Source of the DNA: an uncultured Streptococcus sp.
GTDB taxonomy: Bacteria; Bacillota; Bacilli; Lactobacillales; Streptococcaceae
Assembly (NCBI RefSeq): GCF_901875575.1
Contig: NZ_CABFMF010000006.1
Span: 1-46,836 of the forward strand
Direction: 5' to 3'
DNA length: 46,836 nucleotides
The position numbers were made by a program, and so were the translations under genes. Positions 31,706-40,134 of the stretch are shown one piece after another (the first letter of the stretch is position 1; each line of letters opens with the position of its first letter). The notes under the pieces are model-generated. The model was not told the DNA's origin and did not search any database. It saw nothing but the letters and a program-made list of their open reading frames with translations.

Positions 31706-33037
31706 ATGGAAGACCCAAGTAGTCAGAATTTGTTGCTACAATTTGTATTATTGTTTATCTTGACCCTACTCAACGCTTTTTTCTCAGCCACAGAAATGGC
31801 GATGGTTTCCCTAAATCGATCACGGGTAGAACAGAAAGCAGAAGAAGGGGATAAACGCTATATTCGCTTACTCAAAGTGCTGGAAAATCCAAATCATTTT
31901 TTATCCACTATTCAAGTAGGAATTACTTTGATTACTATCTTGTCAGGGGCTAGTTTAGCAGAAACTCTTGGACGAGAAATTGCATCTTGGATCGGTAATA
32001 GCGAAACAGCCTATGCTATGGCGAGTTTTCTATCACTAGCATTTTTGACCTATATTTCCATCGTTTTTGGAGAATTGTATCCGAAGAGAATAGCTCTGAA
32101 TTTAAAAGATTCCTTGGCTATTCGTACAGCTCCAGTCATCATTGGTTTAGGCAAAATTGTCAATCCTTTTGTCTGGCTCCTATCTGCATCAACCAATCTC
32201 TTGAGTCGTTTAACACCTATGACATTTGATGATGCAGATGAAAAGATGACGCGAGATGAGATTGAATATATGTTGACAAACAGTGAAGAAACACTTGATG
32301 CAGATGAAATTGAAATGTTGCAGGGGATTTTTTCACTTGATGAACTCATGGCTAGAGAAGTTATGGTCCCACGTACAGATGCTTTTATGGTAGATATTCA
32401 AGATGATACTCAAACCATTATTCAAAGTATTTTGAAACAAAATTTTTCTCGTATTCCGGTTTATGATGGTGATAAGGACAATGTAATTGGATTAATTCAT
32501 ACCAAAAGTCTTCTTAAGGCAGCATATGATGATGGATTTAACAATATTGTCTGGAAAAGAATTTTACAAGATCCTCTTTTTGTTCCTGAAACGATTTTTG
32601 TTGATGATCTATTAAAAGAGCTTCGCAATAGTCAGAGACAGATGGCAATTCTCCTTGATGAGTACGGTGGAATGGCTGGCTTGGTAACGCTTGAAGATCT
32701 CCTAGAGGAAATTGTCGGAGAAATTGATGACGAAACAGACCGGGCTGAAGTTTATGTTCATACGATTGGTGAGAATACATATATCGTCCAAGGGACAATG
32801 ACCTTGAATGACTTTAATGATTACTTTGATGTCGAGCTGAATAGTGATGATGTGGATACGATTGCAGGATTTTATCTAACGGGTGTTGGAACGATACCAA
32901 CTAACGAAAAACTTAGTTATGAGTTGGTTAGCAAAAACAAACAGTTGCTCTTAACCAATGATAAGGTGAAGAATGGACGTGTTACTAAGGTGAAAGTACA
33001 CATCACTGTACTAGAGTTAGAAGAAGAAATAGAGTAA
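31706..33037 (+). CDS. CNNM-domain/CBS-pair protein (HlyC/CorC family)
   Basis: A 443-residue membrane protein. The N-terminal CNNM (DUF21) domain covers about 10-190, with four hydrophobic segments and the block FFSATEMAMVSLNRSRVEQKA (split here: NAFFSATEMAM, SLNRSRVEQ). Two CBS motifs (about 215-330) include MVPRTDAFMVD and GGMAGLVTLEDLLEEIVGEI. The C-terminal CorC_HlyC domain begins near 350. Relatives export Mg2+ or affect Co2+/Mg2+ resistance. The old label hemolysin is not supported by sequence. Monocistronic with its own promoter. Confidence 0.9.
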   Translation: MEDPSSQNLLLQFVLLFILTLLNAFFSATEMAMVSLNRSRVEQKAEEGDKRYIRLLKVLENPNHFLSTIQVGITLITILSGASLAETLGREIASWIGNSETAYAMASFLSLAFLTYISIVFGELYPKRIALNLKDSLAIRTAPVIIGLGKIVNPFVWLLSASTNLLSRLTPMTFDDADEKMTRDEIEYMLTNSEETLDADEIEMLQGIFSLDELMAREVMVPRTDAFMVDIQDDTQTIIQSILKQNFSRIPVYDGDKDNVIGLIHTKSLLKAAYDDGFNNIVWKRILQDPLFVPETIFVDDLLKELRNSQRQMAILLDEYGGMAGLVTLEDLLEEIVGEIDDETDRAEVYVHTIGENTYIVQGTMTLNDFNDYFDVELNSDDVDTIAGFYLTGVGTIPTNEKLSYELVSKNKQLLLTNDKVKNGRVTKVKVHITVLELEEEIE

Positions 33038-33043
33038 ACTAGA

Positions 33044-33076
33044 GGCTTTTGTCGCAATGTGCGACAAAGCTTTTTT
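33044..33076 (+). terminator. Terminator after the CNNM/CBS gene
   Basis: TTTGTCGCA pairs with TGCGACAAA around 33048-33068, extended by GGC/AGCTT with a bulge, followed by TTTTTT (33071-33076). Confidence 0.9.
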
Positions 33077-33195
33077 CAATTTGATAGTCAGTTTAAAAAT
33101 GATTGAGCTAGGTCCTTCTTTATTGTGTTCTTTTTGGATCTCTAATTCGCCCCAAAAGTTTTTTAAAGTTATCTTTATTTAACAGAAGTTAAAAA

Positions 33196-33221
33196 CAAAA
33201 AAAACCGTAAAATCGGGTTTT
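33196..33221 (-). terminator. Terminator of tRNA-Cys
   Basis: On the minus strand AAAACCCG (rc 33214-33221) pairs with CGGTTTT (rc 33201-33207) with one bulge and is followed by a long U tract. It lies about 35 nt after the tRNA. Confidence 0.7.
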
Positions 33222-33256
33222 CTTTTCGGATAAAATTCTATAAATTACTATAAAAA

Positions 33257-33327
33257 AGGCGGTAGACGGATTTGAACCGACGATCAAGCTTTTGCAGAGC
33301 CGTGCCTTACCACTTGGCTATACCGCC
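33257..33327 (-). tRNA. tRNA-Cys (GCA)
   Basis: A 71-nt tRNA (no encoded CCA). The acceptor stem GGCGGTA/TACCGCC is perfect. The D arm is GCC-AAGTGGTAA-GGC, and anticodon loop CTGCAAA reads GCA for cysteine. TTCAAAT forms the T loop. Two helix positions look unpaired by my fold: C-U at the base of the anticodon stem and U-U in the T stem. The discriminator base is U, as for tRNA-Cys identity. It is transcribed alone, on the strand opposite its neighbours. Confidence 0.95.
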
Positions 33328-33339
33328 GCAACTCTTATT

Positions 33340-33368
33340 ATTATACCTTGAAAAAGATTTTCAGTCAA
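33340..33368 (-). promoter_or_regulatory. Promoter of tRNA-Cys
   Basis: On the minus strand TTGACT (rc 33363-33368) and TATAAT (rc 33340-33345) are 17 nt apart, ending 12 nt before the tRNA. Confidence 0.9.
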
Positions 33369-33400
33369 TAGTTTTTTTAATTTTTATAGAAATAAGCCTA

Positions 33401-33415
33401 AATATTCTGAAAATT
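33401..33415 (+). promoter_or_regulatory. CodY-binding box upstream of ami
   Basis: AATATTCTGAAAATT matches the CodY consensus AATTTTCWGAAAATT at 14 of 15 positions. It ends two bases before the -35 hexamer of the ami promoter, a position expected to block RNA polymerase when CodY is loaded with branched-chain amino acids. Confidence 0.75.
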
Positions 33416-33417
33416 CG

Positions 33418-33446
33418 TTTACTTTTCTTAAAATCTATGATATAAT
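33418..33446 (+). promoter_or_regulatory. ami operon promoter
   Basis: TTTACT (33418-33423) and TATAAT (33441-33446), 17-nt spacer, with an extended TG before the -10. AGGAG precedes ATG 33483. Confidence 0.85.
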
Positions 33447-33482
33447 TGATAGCGACATATATTTTATAAGAGGAGTGGAAAA

Positions 33483-35471
33483 ATGAAAAAAAGTCAAGTG
33501 CTTGCTGTAGCGGGAACTACCTTATTAGCGTCAGGAGTTCTAGCTGCGTGTTCAAACACTAGTTCAAATAATGCTAAACTAGCAAAAGATTACCAATATG
33601 TTTATCAAACAGATCCAGAAACCTTGGATTATATCGTGAGCAATATCGATTCAACATCATTCATCACAACAAATGCTGTAGATGGTTTGTTGGCTAACGA
33701 TAAATATGGTAATCTGGTTCCTTCTATCGCTGAATCATGGACAGTTTCAAAAGATGGTTTGACTTATACCTATAAAATTCGTAAGGATGCTAAATGGGTA
33801 ACTGCAGAGGGAGAAGAATACGCTCCTGTAACTGCTAAAGACTTCGTTACTGGTTTGAAACACGCCGTAGATGGAAAATCAAAAGGGCTTTCAATCGTTA
33901 GCTCTTCTATTAAGGGATTAGAAGCATATATCAAGGGTGAAACAAAAGACTTTTCAACGGTTGGTGTAAAAGCACTTGATGATCAAACTTTAGAATATAC
34001 CTTGAATCAACCAGAAACTTTCTGGAATGACAAGACAACTAGCGGTGTCATGATGCCAGTTAATGAAGAGTTTTTAGCTTCAAAAGGTGAAGGTTTTGGT
34101 GCTCCAACAGATGCTAACTCGATCCTTTATAACGGTCCATTTGTCTTGAAGGCTGTAACTCCTAAATCATCTATCGAGATGGCTAAAAATGACGCATACT
34201 GGGACAAAGAAAACGTAAAAATTGAGAATGTTAAGTTCACTTTCTGGGATGGTAAAGATCAAGATGTGATTGCTAAAGGTTTTGCTGATGGTCAATATAG
34301 CAAGGCTCGTATCTTCCCTACAAGTTCTACATATGAAAAATATGCAGCTGACTTTAAAGACAATATTTACTTTAACGAACCAGGTGCTGGTGTTGCAACT
34401 GTCAGCTTGAACTATGGCCGTACAACCTATAACCACACTGCCAAAACAAGTGATGCCCAAAAGACATCTACTCAGAAAGCATTGCTAAATAAGGAATTCC
34501 GTCAAGCCTTGAACTTTGCAGTGGACCGTGCTTCTTATTCAGCTCAAACAAATGGTACTGATGGAGCTGCAGTAGCCATCCGTAATACGTTTGCACCTTA
34601 TAATCTTCAAGTTGGTAAGAAAACATTTGGTGAATTGGTACAAGATAGCTTGGCTAAGACAAATTCTTCTACTTGGTCAAACGTATCTCTAGCAGATTCT
34701 CAAAATGGCCTTTACAATGAAGAAAAAGCTAAAGAAGTCTTTGCTAAAGCAAAATCAAGCCTACAAGCTGAAGGTGTTGAATTCCCAATCCACTTGGATG
34801 CCTTGGTTATCCAAGAATCAACAGCGGTTGTAAACCGTGTTCAATCATTGAAACAATCAATTGAAAAAGTATTGGGTTCAGATAATGTTGTTGTAGACTT
34901 ACAACAAATGACTCAAGCAGAAGCTTTACCAATTTCATTTAGCGCTCCAACAGCTAAAGAACAAGACTGGGATATCCATACCTTGCTAGGATGGAACCCT
35001 GACTATCAAGACCCTTCTACTTTCTTGGATCAATTCGTCCTTAAGGGAGGAAGTACTCGTCTTTACCTTGGTATTGACCAAAACACAGATGCATCAGTAG
35101 TAAGCAAACTTGGTTTAGCTGACTATGGAAAATTACTTGATGACGCAAACAGCGAAAACCAAGATGTTCAAAAACGTTATGAAAAATACGCGGTGGCACA
35201 AGCTTGGTTGACTGATAATGCTTTGACAATTCCAGTAATGGCTTCTCCTAAAGAAACAGCCGTTTCATATGTTTCAAAAGTTCTACCATTTAGCTCTTCA
35301 TATTCAGTAGCCGGCCTTAAAGGAGAAAATTCAGGATACTTGAAGTACACTGAAGTTGGTGAAAAAGCAATCACCAAAGAAGAGTATGAAAAAGCTCGTG
35401 AAAAATGGTTGAAAGAAAAGACTGAGTCAAACGAGAAAGCTCAAAAAGAATTGGCAAGTCATGTGAAGTAA
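33483..35471 (+). CDS. amiA: Oligopeptide-binding lipoprotein of the Ami permease
   Basis: A 662-residue OppA-family extracellular lipoprotein with lipobox LAAC (Cys about 23). It has the SBP_bac_5 signature TVSKDGLTYTYKIRKDAKW and ends EKWLKEKTESNEKAQKELASH, as pneumococcal AmiA does. It is the first gene of amiACDEF and captures peptides for uptake, including signalling peptides that influence competence and Rgg circuits. The middle differs noticeably from the pneumococcal AmiA I remember and in places reads like AliA (FAKAKSSLQAEGVEFPIHLD), so the symbol rests on position and ends. A hairpin separates it from amiC. Confidence 0.87.
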   Translation: MKKSQVLAVAGTTLLASGVLAACSNTSSNNAKLAKDYQYVYQTDPETLDYIVSNIDSTSFITTNAVDGLLANDKYGNLVPSIAESWTVSKDGLTYTYKIRKDAKWVTAEGEEYAPVTAKDFVTGLKHAVDGKSKGLSIVSSSIKGLEAYIKGETKDFSTVGVKALDDQTLEYTLNQPETFWNDKTTSGVMMPVNEEFLASKGEGFGAPTDANSILYNGPFVLKAVTPKSSIEMAKNDAYWDKENVKIENVKFTFWDGKDQDVIAKGFADGQYSKARIFPTSSTYEKYAADFKDNIYFNEPGAGVATVSLNYGRTTYNHTAKTSDAQKTSTQKALLNKEFRQALNFAVDRASYSAQTNGTDGAAVAIRNTFAPYNLQVGKKTFGELVQDSLAKTNSSTWSNVSLADSQNGLYNEEKAKEVFAKAKSSLQAEGVEFPIHLDALVIQESTAVVNRVQSLKQSIEKVLGSDNVVVDLQQMTQAEALPISFSAPTAKEQDWDIHTLLGWNPDYQDPSTFLDQFVLKGGSTRLYLGIDQNTDASVVSKLGLADYGKLLDDANSENQDVQKRYEKYAVAQAWLTDNALTIPVMASPKETAVSYVSKVLPFSSSYSVAGLKGENSGYLKYTEVGEKAITKEEYEKAREKWLKEKTESNEKAQKELASHVK

Positions 35472-35483
35472 ATAATTTTCAAT

Positions 35484-35517
35484 AGAACTTTCTCTCCATG
35501 AGGAGAAGGTTCTTTTG
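35484..35517 (+). terminator. Intercistronic hairpin between amiA and amiC
   Basis: AGAACTTTCTCTCC (35484-35497) pairs imperfectly with GGAGAAGGTTCT (35502-35513), loop ATGA, followed by TTTTGGGATTTTT. It looks like a leaky terminator that would leave more amiA than amiCDEF transcript. Confidence 0.7.
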
Positions 35518-35537
35518 GGATTTTTAAAGGAAATGAT

Positions 35538-37034
35538 ATGAAAAAATATATTTTTATGCGTGTTTTGCGGTCATTGGTTTCTATCTTCTTAGTAACAACT
35601 TTGACTTACACGATTATCTATACAATGGTTCCTCGAAAATTGATTTTTAAACAGGATACCAACTATAACAAGATTGCGACAACGGCTGATAAACGTGATA
35701 ACTATGAGAATACTGTTTATGAGCGTATGGGCTATATCGAGTACTACGATACCAAAGAGTTGCAAGAAAAAGCTAGTCAGATGGATGCTTCTGTAACAGT
35801 TGACGCTAATGAAAGTAACAAGGCTATCTACGAAAAATATATCAAACAAATTGGTAATGGTTGGACTTTGGGAGAATTTTCTGAAAGTGGGCAATTCTAT
35901 GCTACTCGTGAAATTCCAATTTTTGAGCGTGTTTTCAAGTTCTATGCTAATTTAATTGATATTGACCATACAAATAAAATTCAAGATCCTGAAAATCCAG
36001 ATTTGAAACGTTATCTTCGTTTTGAGAATGATCCTGCTGTAGGCTGGTCTCTTGTGGGTTCAGGAACAAAACACAAATATCTTTTGTATTTTAATGGACA
36101 GTTCCCGTTTGTACATCAAAATTTTGTAAATGTTAACTTGGGTGATTCTTATCCAACATATGCGAATAGTCCAGTATTACAGGTTATTACACAAGGTCAA
36201 GGGCAAACTAAGACATCACAAGTGCAATTTCCAACCGGTAAGAAAACTTCTTCTGTAAATATATATTCAAGAACGTATAAATCACCTAGTCAGGCTGATT
36301 CACGTGAAGTTGCCAACTATGGAAAAGATGACCCATATACTGCAACTGAAAGTAACTACCAATATCCATCGATGATTGCTAGCTCTGCAGTTGTCGGCTT
36401 GATTGGTTTGGTTATTTCCTATGCAATCGCAGTACCGCTAGGTTCAGCTATGGCACGTTTCAAGAACACATGGATTGATAGCTTTTCTACTGGAGGATTA
36501 ACCTTCTTACTTGCTCTTCCTACCATTGCTTTGGTTTACATTGTTCGTTTGGCAGGTTCTTCTATTGGTTTACCAGATTCATTCCCTATCTTGGGTGCTG
36601 GAGATTGGCGTTCTTATGTGTTGCCAGCGGTTATCCTTGGATTACTTGGTGCTCCTGGGACGGCAATCTGGATTCGTCGTTATATGATTGACTTGCAGTC
36701 ACAGGACTTTGTTCGTTTTGCTCGTGCAAAAGGTTTGTCTGAAAAAGAAATTTCTAATAAGCATATCTTTAAAAATGCCATGGTACCATTGGTATCAGGT
36801 ATCCCTGGTGCAGTTATCGGGGTTATCGGTGGTGCTACATTGACGGAAACAGTCTTCGCTTTCCCAGGTATGGGTAAAATGTTAATTGATTCTGTCAAAG
36901 CTTCGAACAACTCTATGGTCGTTGGTTTGGTCTTCATCTTTACATGTATTTCTATCTTCTCTCTTCTTTTGGGAGATATTTGGATGACTATTATTGACCC
37001 ACGTATTAAGTTGACTGAGAAAGGAGGCAAATAA
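35538..37034 (+). CDS. amiC: Oligopeptide ABC transporter permease AmiC
   Basis: A 498-residue OppB-type permease. Helix 1 is at about 9-31, followed by an unusually long outside segment (about 32-270) typical of AmiC. Five further helices carry the binding-protein-dependent transport motif, visible as VRFARAKGLSEKEISNKHIFKNAMVP, the EAA loop contacting the ATPases. It forms the pore with AmiD. The stop overlaps the amiD start by one base. AAAGGAAATGAT precedes the ATG. Confidence 0.95.
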   Translation: MKKYIFMRVLRSLVSIFLVTTLTYTIIYTMVPRKLIFKQDTNYNKIATTADKRDNYENTVYERMGYIEYYDTKELQEKASQMDASVTVDANESNKAIYEKYIKQIGNGWTLGEFSESGQFYATREIPIFERVFKFYANLIDIDHTNKIQDPENPDLKRYLRFENDPAVGWSLVGSGTKHKYLLYFNGQFPFVHQNFVNVNLGDSYPTYANSPVLQVITQGQGQTKTSQVQFPTGKKTSSVNIYSRTYKSPSQADSREVANYGKDDPYTATESNYQYPSMIASSAVVGLIGLVISYAIAVPLGSAMARFKNTWIDSFSTGGLTFLLALPTIALVYIVRLAGSSIGLPDSFPILGAGDWRSYVLPAVILGLLGAPGTAIWIRRYMIDLQSQDFVRFARAKGLSEKEISNKHIFKNAMVPLVSGIPGAVIGVIGGATLTETVFAFPGMGKMLIDSVKASNNSMVVGLVFIFTCISIFSLLLGDIWMTIIDPRIKLTEKGGK

Positions 37035-37960
37035 TGTCTACAATTGATAAAAGTAAATTTCAGTTCGTAAAACGTGATGATTTTGCCTCTGAAGCCATTG
37101 ATGCTCCAGCTTATTCATACTGGGGTTCAGTATTTAGACAATTTATGAAGAAAAAATCAACAGTCATTATGTTAGGAATTTTGGTAGCCATTATTTTGAT
37201 GAGCTTCATTTACCCAATGTTTTCGAAGTTTGATTTTAATGATGTCAGCAAGGTAAACGACTTTAGCGCTCGTTATATCAAACCAAATGCAGAGCATTGG
37301 TTCGGTACAGATAGTAATGGTAAATCTCTCTTTGACGGTGTTTGGTTTGGGGCTCGAAATTCTATTTTGATTTCAGTTATCGCTACAGTGATTAACCTTG
37401 TTATTGGTGTCTTTGTTGGTGGTATTTGGGGGATTTCAAAATCGGTTGACCGTGTCATGATGGAAGTTTACAACGTTATCTCAAACATTCCATCTCTTTT
37501 GATTGTCATTGTCTTGACTTATTCAATCGGTGCTGGGTTCTGGAATTTGATTTTTGCCATGAGTGTAACAACATGGATTGGAATTGCCTTCATGATTCGT
37601 GTGCAAATCCTTCGTTACCGTGACTTGGAATACAACCTTGCTTCACGTACCTTGGGAACACCAACTTTAAAGATTGTAGCCAAAAATATCATGCCACAAT
37701 TGGTTTCAGTCATTGTTACTACCATGACACAGATGCTTCCAGCATTTATCTCTTACGAGGCTTTCCTTTCTTTCTTTGGACTAGGTTTGCCGATTACAGT
37801 GCCAAGTTTGGGACGTTTGATTTCCGATTATTCACAAAACGTAACAACAAATGCTTACTTGTTCTGGATTCCTTTGACAACCCTTGTCTTGGTATCCTTA
37901 TCCCTTTTCGTAGTTGGTCAAAACTTAGCAGATGCTAGTGATCCACGTACACATAGATAG
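37034..37960 (+). CDS. amiD: Oligopeptide ABC transporter permease AmiD
   Basis: A 308-residue OppC-type permease with six helices. The extracellular DSNGKSLFDGVWFGARNSI region and the EAA loop YNLASRTLGTPTLKIVAKNIMPQL are characteristic of the OppBC family, as is SYEAFLSFFGLGL. It heterodimerises with AmiC. ATGTC start overlaps the amiC stop; AAAGGAGG immediately precedes it. Confidence 0.95.
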   Translation: MSTIDKSKFQFVKRDDFASEAIDAPAYSYWGSVFRQFMKKKSTVIMLGILVAIILMSFIYPMFSKFDFNDVSKVNDFSARYIKPNAEHWFGTDSNGKSLFDGVWFGARNSILISVIATVINLVIGVFVGGIWGISKSVDRVMMEVYNVISNIPSLLIVIVLTYSIGAGFWNLIFAMSVTTWIGIAFMIRVQILRYRDLEYNLASRTLGTPTLKIVAKNIMPQLVSVIVTTMTQMLPAFISYEAFLSFFGLGLPITVPSLGRLISDYSQNVTTNAYLFWIPLTTLVLVSLSLFVVGQNLADASDPRTHR

Positions 37961-37968
37961 GAGTAGAA

Positions 37969-39036
37969 ATGACAAAAGAAAAAAATGTAATTTTGACTGC
38001 TCGCGATATTGTCGTGGAATTTGACGTTCGTGACAAAATTTTAACAGCTATTCGCGGAGTTTCTCTCGAGTTACTTGAAGGTGAAGTTTTGGCATTGGTT
38101 GGGGAATCAGGTTCAGGTAAATCTGTTTTGACAAAGACTTTCACAGGTATGTTGGAAGAAAATGGTCGTATTGCGCAAGGCAGTATCGACTACCGTGGTC
38201 AAGATTTGACGAAACTAACTTCTCATAAGGATTGGGAACAAATTCGTGGTGCTAAAATTGCTACCATTTTCCAAGACCCAATGACTAGTTTGGATCCTAT
38301 TAAAACAATTGGTAGTCAAATTACAGAAGTTATTGTGAAACACCAAGGTAAAACAGTTAAGGAAGCAAAAGAATTAGCGATTGATTACATGAATAAGGTA
38401 GGGATTCCAGAAGCGGACAGACGTTTTGATGAATATCCTTTCCAATATTCTGGAGGAATGCGTCAACGTATCGTTATTGCGATTGCTCTTGCCTGTCGTC
38501 CTGATGTCTTGATCTGTGACGAACCAACAACAGCCTTGGACGTGACTATCCAAGCACAGATTATTGATTTGCTCAAATCCTTGCAAAACGAGTACCATTT
38601 CACAACAATCTTTATCACCCACGACCTTGGTGTGGTAGCAAGTATTGCAAATAAGGTAGCGGTTATGTATGCGGGCGAAATTGTTGAATATGGAACGGTT
38701 GAAGAAGTTTTCTATGACCCTCGTCACCCCTATACTTGGAGCCTCCTTTCTAGCTTACCTCAACTTGCTGATGATAAAGGAGAATTGTATTCTATCCCTG
38801 GAACACCTCCGTCTCTTTATACTGAGTTAAAAGGGGATGCCTTTGCCTTGCGTTCTGATTATGCAATGCAGATTGATTTTGAGCAAAAAGCTCCTCAATT
38901 CTTAGTTTCAGAAACTCATTGGGCAAAAACTTGGCTTCTTCATGAGGATGCTCCAAAAGTAGAGAAACCAGCTGTCATCGCAAATCTTCATGAAAAAATT
39001 CGTGATAAAATGGGATTTGCCCATCTAGAAGGTTAG
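37969..39036 (+). CDS. amiE: Oligopeptide ABC transporter ATPase AmiE
   Basis: A 355-residue OppD-type ATPase. Walker A GESGSGKSV (about 45-53), Q-loop FQDPMTSLDPI, signature YSGGMRQRIVIA, Walker B DVLICDEPTTALDV and H-loop ITHDLGV are all intact. The C-terminal oligopeptide-transporter domain (HPYTWSLLSSLPQL onward) lacks the cysteines that bind an iron-sulfur cluster in many OppD proteins, with SIPGTPPSLYTELKGDAF in that region. It powers the permease together with AmiF. Confidence 0.95.
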   Translation: MTKEKNVILTARDIVVEFDVRDKILTAIRGVSLELLEGEVLALVGESGSGKSVLTKTFTGMLEENGRIAQGSIDYRGQDLTKLTSHKDWEQIRGAKIATIFQDPMTSLDPIKTIGSQITEVIVKHQGKTVKEAKELAIDYMNKVGIPEADRRFDEYPFQYSGGMRQRIVIAIALACRPDVLICDEPTTALDVTIQAQIIDLLKSLQNEYHFTTIFITHDLGVVASIANKVAVMYAGEIVEYGTVEEVFYDPRHPYTWSLLSSLPQLADDKGELYSIPGTPPSLYTELKGDAFALRSDYAMQIDFEQKAPQFLVSETHWAKTWLLHEDAPKVEKPAVIANLHEKIRDKMGFAHLEG

Positions 39037-39046
39037 GAGGAAGGAA

Positions 39047-39973
39047 ATGTCTGAAAAATTAGTAGAAATTAAAGATTTAGAAATTTCCTTCGGTGAGGGA
39101 AGTAAAAAGTTTGTTGCCGTAAAAAATGCTAACTTCTTTATCAACAAGGGAGAAACTTTCTCGCTTGTTGGAGAATCTGGAAGTGGAAAAACAACTATTG
39201 GCCGTGCAATTATTGGTTTAAATGATACTAGTAATGGGGATATCATTTTTGAAGGCCAAAAAATCAATGGGAAGAAGTCTCGTGAACAAGCTTCTGAGTT
39301 GATTCGTAAAATTCAAATGATATTCCAAGACCCAGCTGCAAGTTTGAATGAACGTGCTACAGTGGATTATATTATTTCTGAAGGTCTTTATAATCACAAT
39401 CTGTTTAAAGATGAAGAAGAACGGAAAGAAAAAGTACAACATATTATTCGTGAAGTTGGACTTTTGGCAGAGCATTTGACGCGCTATCCACATGAGTTCT
39501 CGGGTGGACAACGGCAACGTATTGGTATTGCTCGTGCCTTAGTTATGCAACCAGATTTTGTTATTGCGGACGAACCAATCTCAGCCTTGGACGTTTCTGT
39601 TCGTGCTCAAGTTCTAAATTTACTTAAGAAATTCCAAAAAGAACTTGGTTTGACCTATCTTTTCATCGCTCACGACTTGTCTGTTGTACGCTTTATCTCA
39701 GATCGTATTGCAGTTATTTACAAGGGTGTGATTGTGGAGGTTGCAGAAACGGAAGAATTGTTTAATAATCCAATTCATCCATATACACAAGCCTTACTTT
39801 CAGCTGTACCAATTCCAGATCCAATCTTAGAACGTAAGAAGGTCTTAAAAGTTTATGATCCTTCTCAACATGATTATGAGACTGATAAACCATCCATGGT
39901 TGAAATCCGTCCAGGACATTATGTTTGGGCTAATCAAGCGGAATTGAATCGCTATAAACAAGGTATACGCTAA
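39047..39973 (+). CDS. amiF: Oligopeptide ABC transporter ATPase AmiF
   Basis: A 308-residue OppF-type ATPase, partner of AmiE. Walker A GESGSGKTT (about 39-47), Q-loop FQDPAASLNERA, signature FSGGQRQRIGIARAL, Walker B FVIADEPISALDV and H-loop IAHDLSV. The C-terminal OppF tail (NNPIHPYTQALLSAVPIPDP) is present. Start ATG 39047 follows AGGAGGAAGG. Last gene of the operon. Confidence 0.95.
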   Translation: MSEKLVEIKDLEISFGEGSKKFVAVKNANFFINKGETFSLVGESGSGKTTIGRAIIGLNDTSNGDIIFEGQKINGKKSREQASELIRKIQMIFQDPAASLNERATVDYIISEGLYNHNLFKDEEERKEKVQHIIREVGLLAEHLTRYPHEFSGGQRQRIGIARALVMQPDFVIADEPISALDVSVRAQVLNLLKKFQKELGLTYLFIAHDLSVVRFISDRIAVIYKGVIVEVAETEELFNNPIHPYTQALLSAVPIPDPILERKKVLKVYDPSQHDYETDKPSMVEIRPGHYVWANQAELNRYKQGIR

Positions 39974-39977
39974 ACTT

Positions 39978-40027
39978 GGTTTTATAATTTCCAAGAAAAT
40001 TTTTCTGGGAATTATAAACCTTTTTTT
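39978..40027 (+). terminator. Terminator of the ami operon
   Basis: GGTTTTATAATTTCC (39978-39992) pairs with GGGAATTATAAACC (40007-40020), with inner AGAAAA/TTTTCT pairing, then seven T. Confidence 0.9.
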
Positions 40028-40075
40028 GGCCTTTGACAACTGTAGTTGATAGGAAACTCATAATTTGAAAAGTAG

Positions 40076-40124
40076 AAAAAACCATCTAATGCAGCCCTTG
40101 AGAATAGGACTTTAGATGGTTTTT
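40076..40124 (-). terminator. Terminator of gatCAB
   Basis: AAAAACCATCTAA (ending 40089) pairs with TTAGATGGTTTTT (40112-40124) around a loop of about 22 nt. Read on the minus strand it is followed by a U run; it may act in both directions between the convergent operons. Confidence 0.85.
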
Positions 40125-40134
40125 ATAGTACTGT

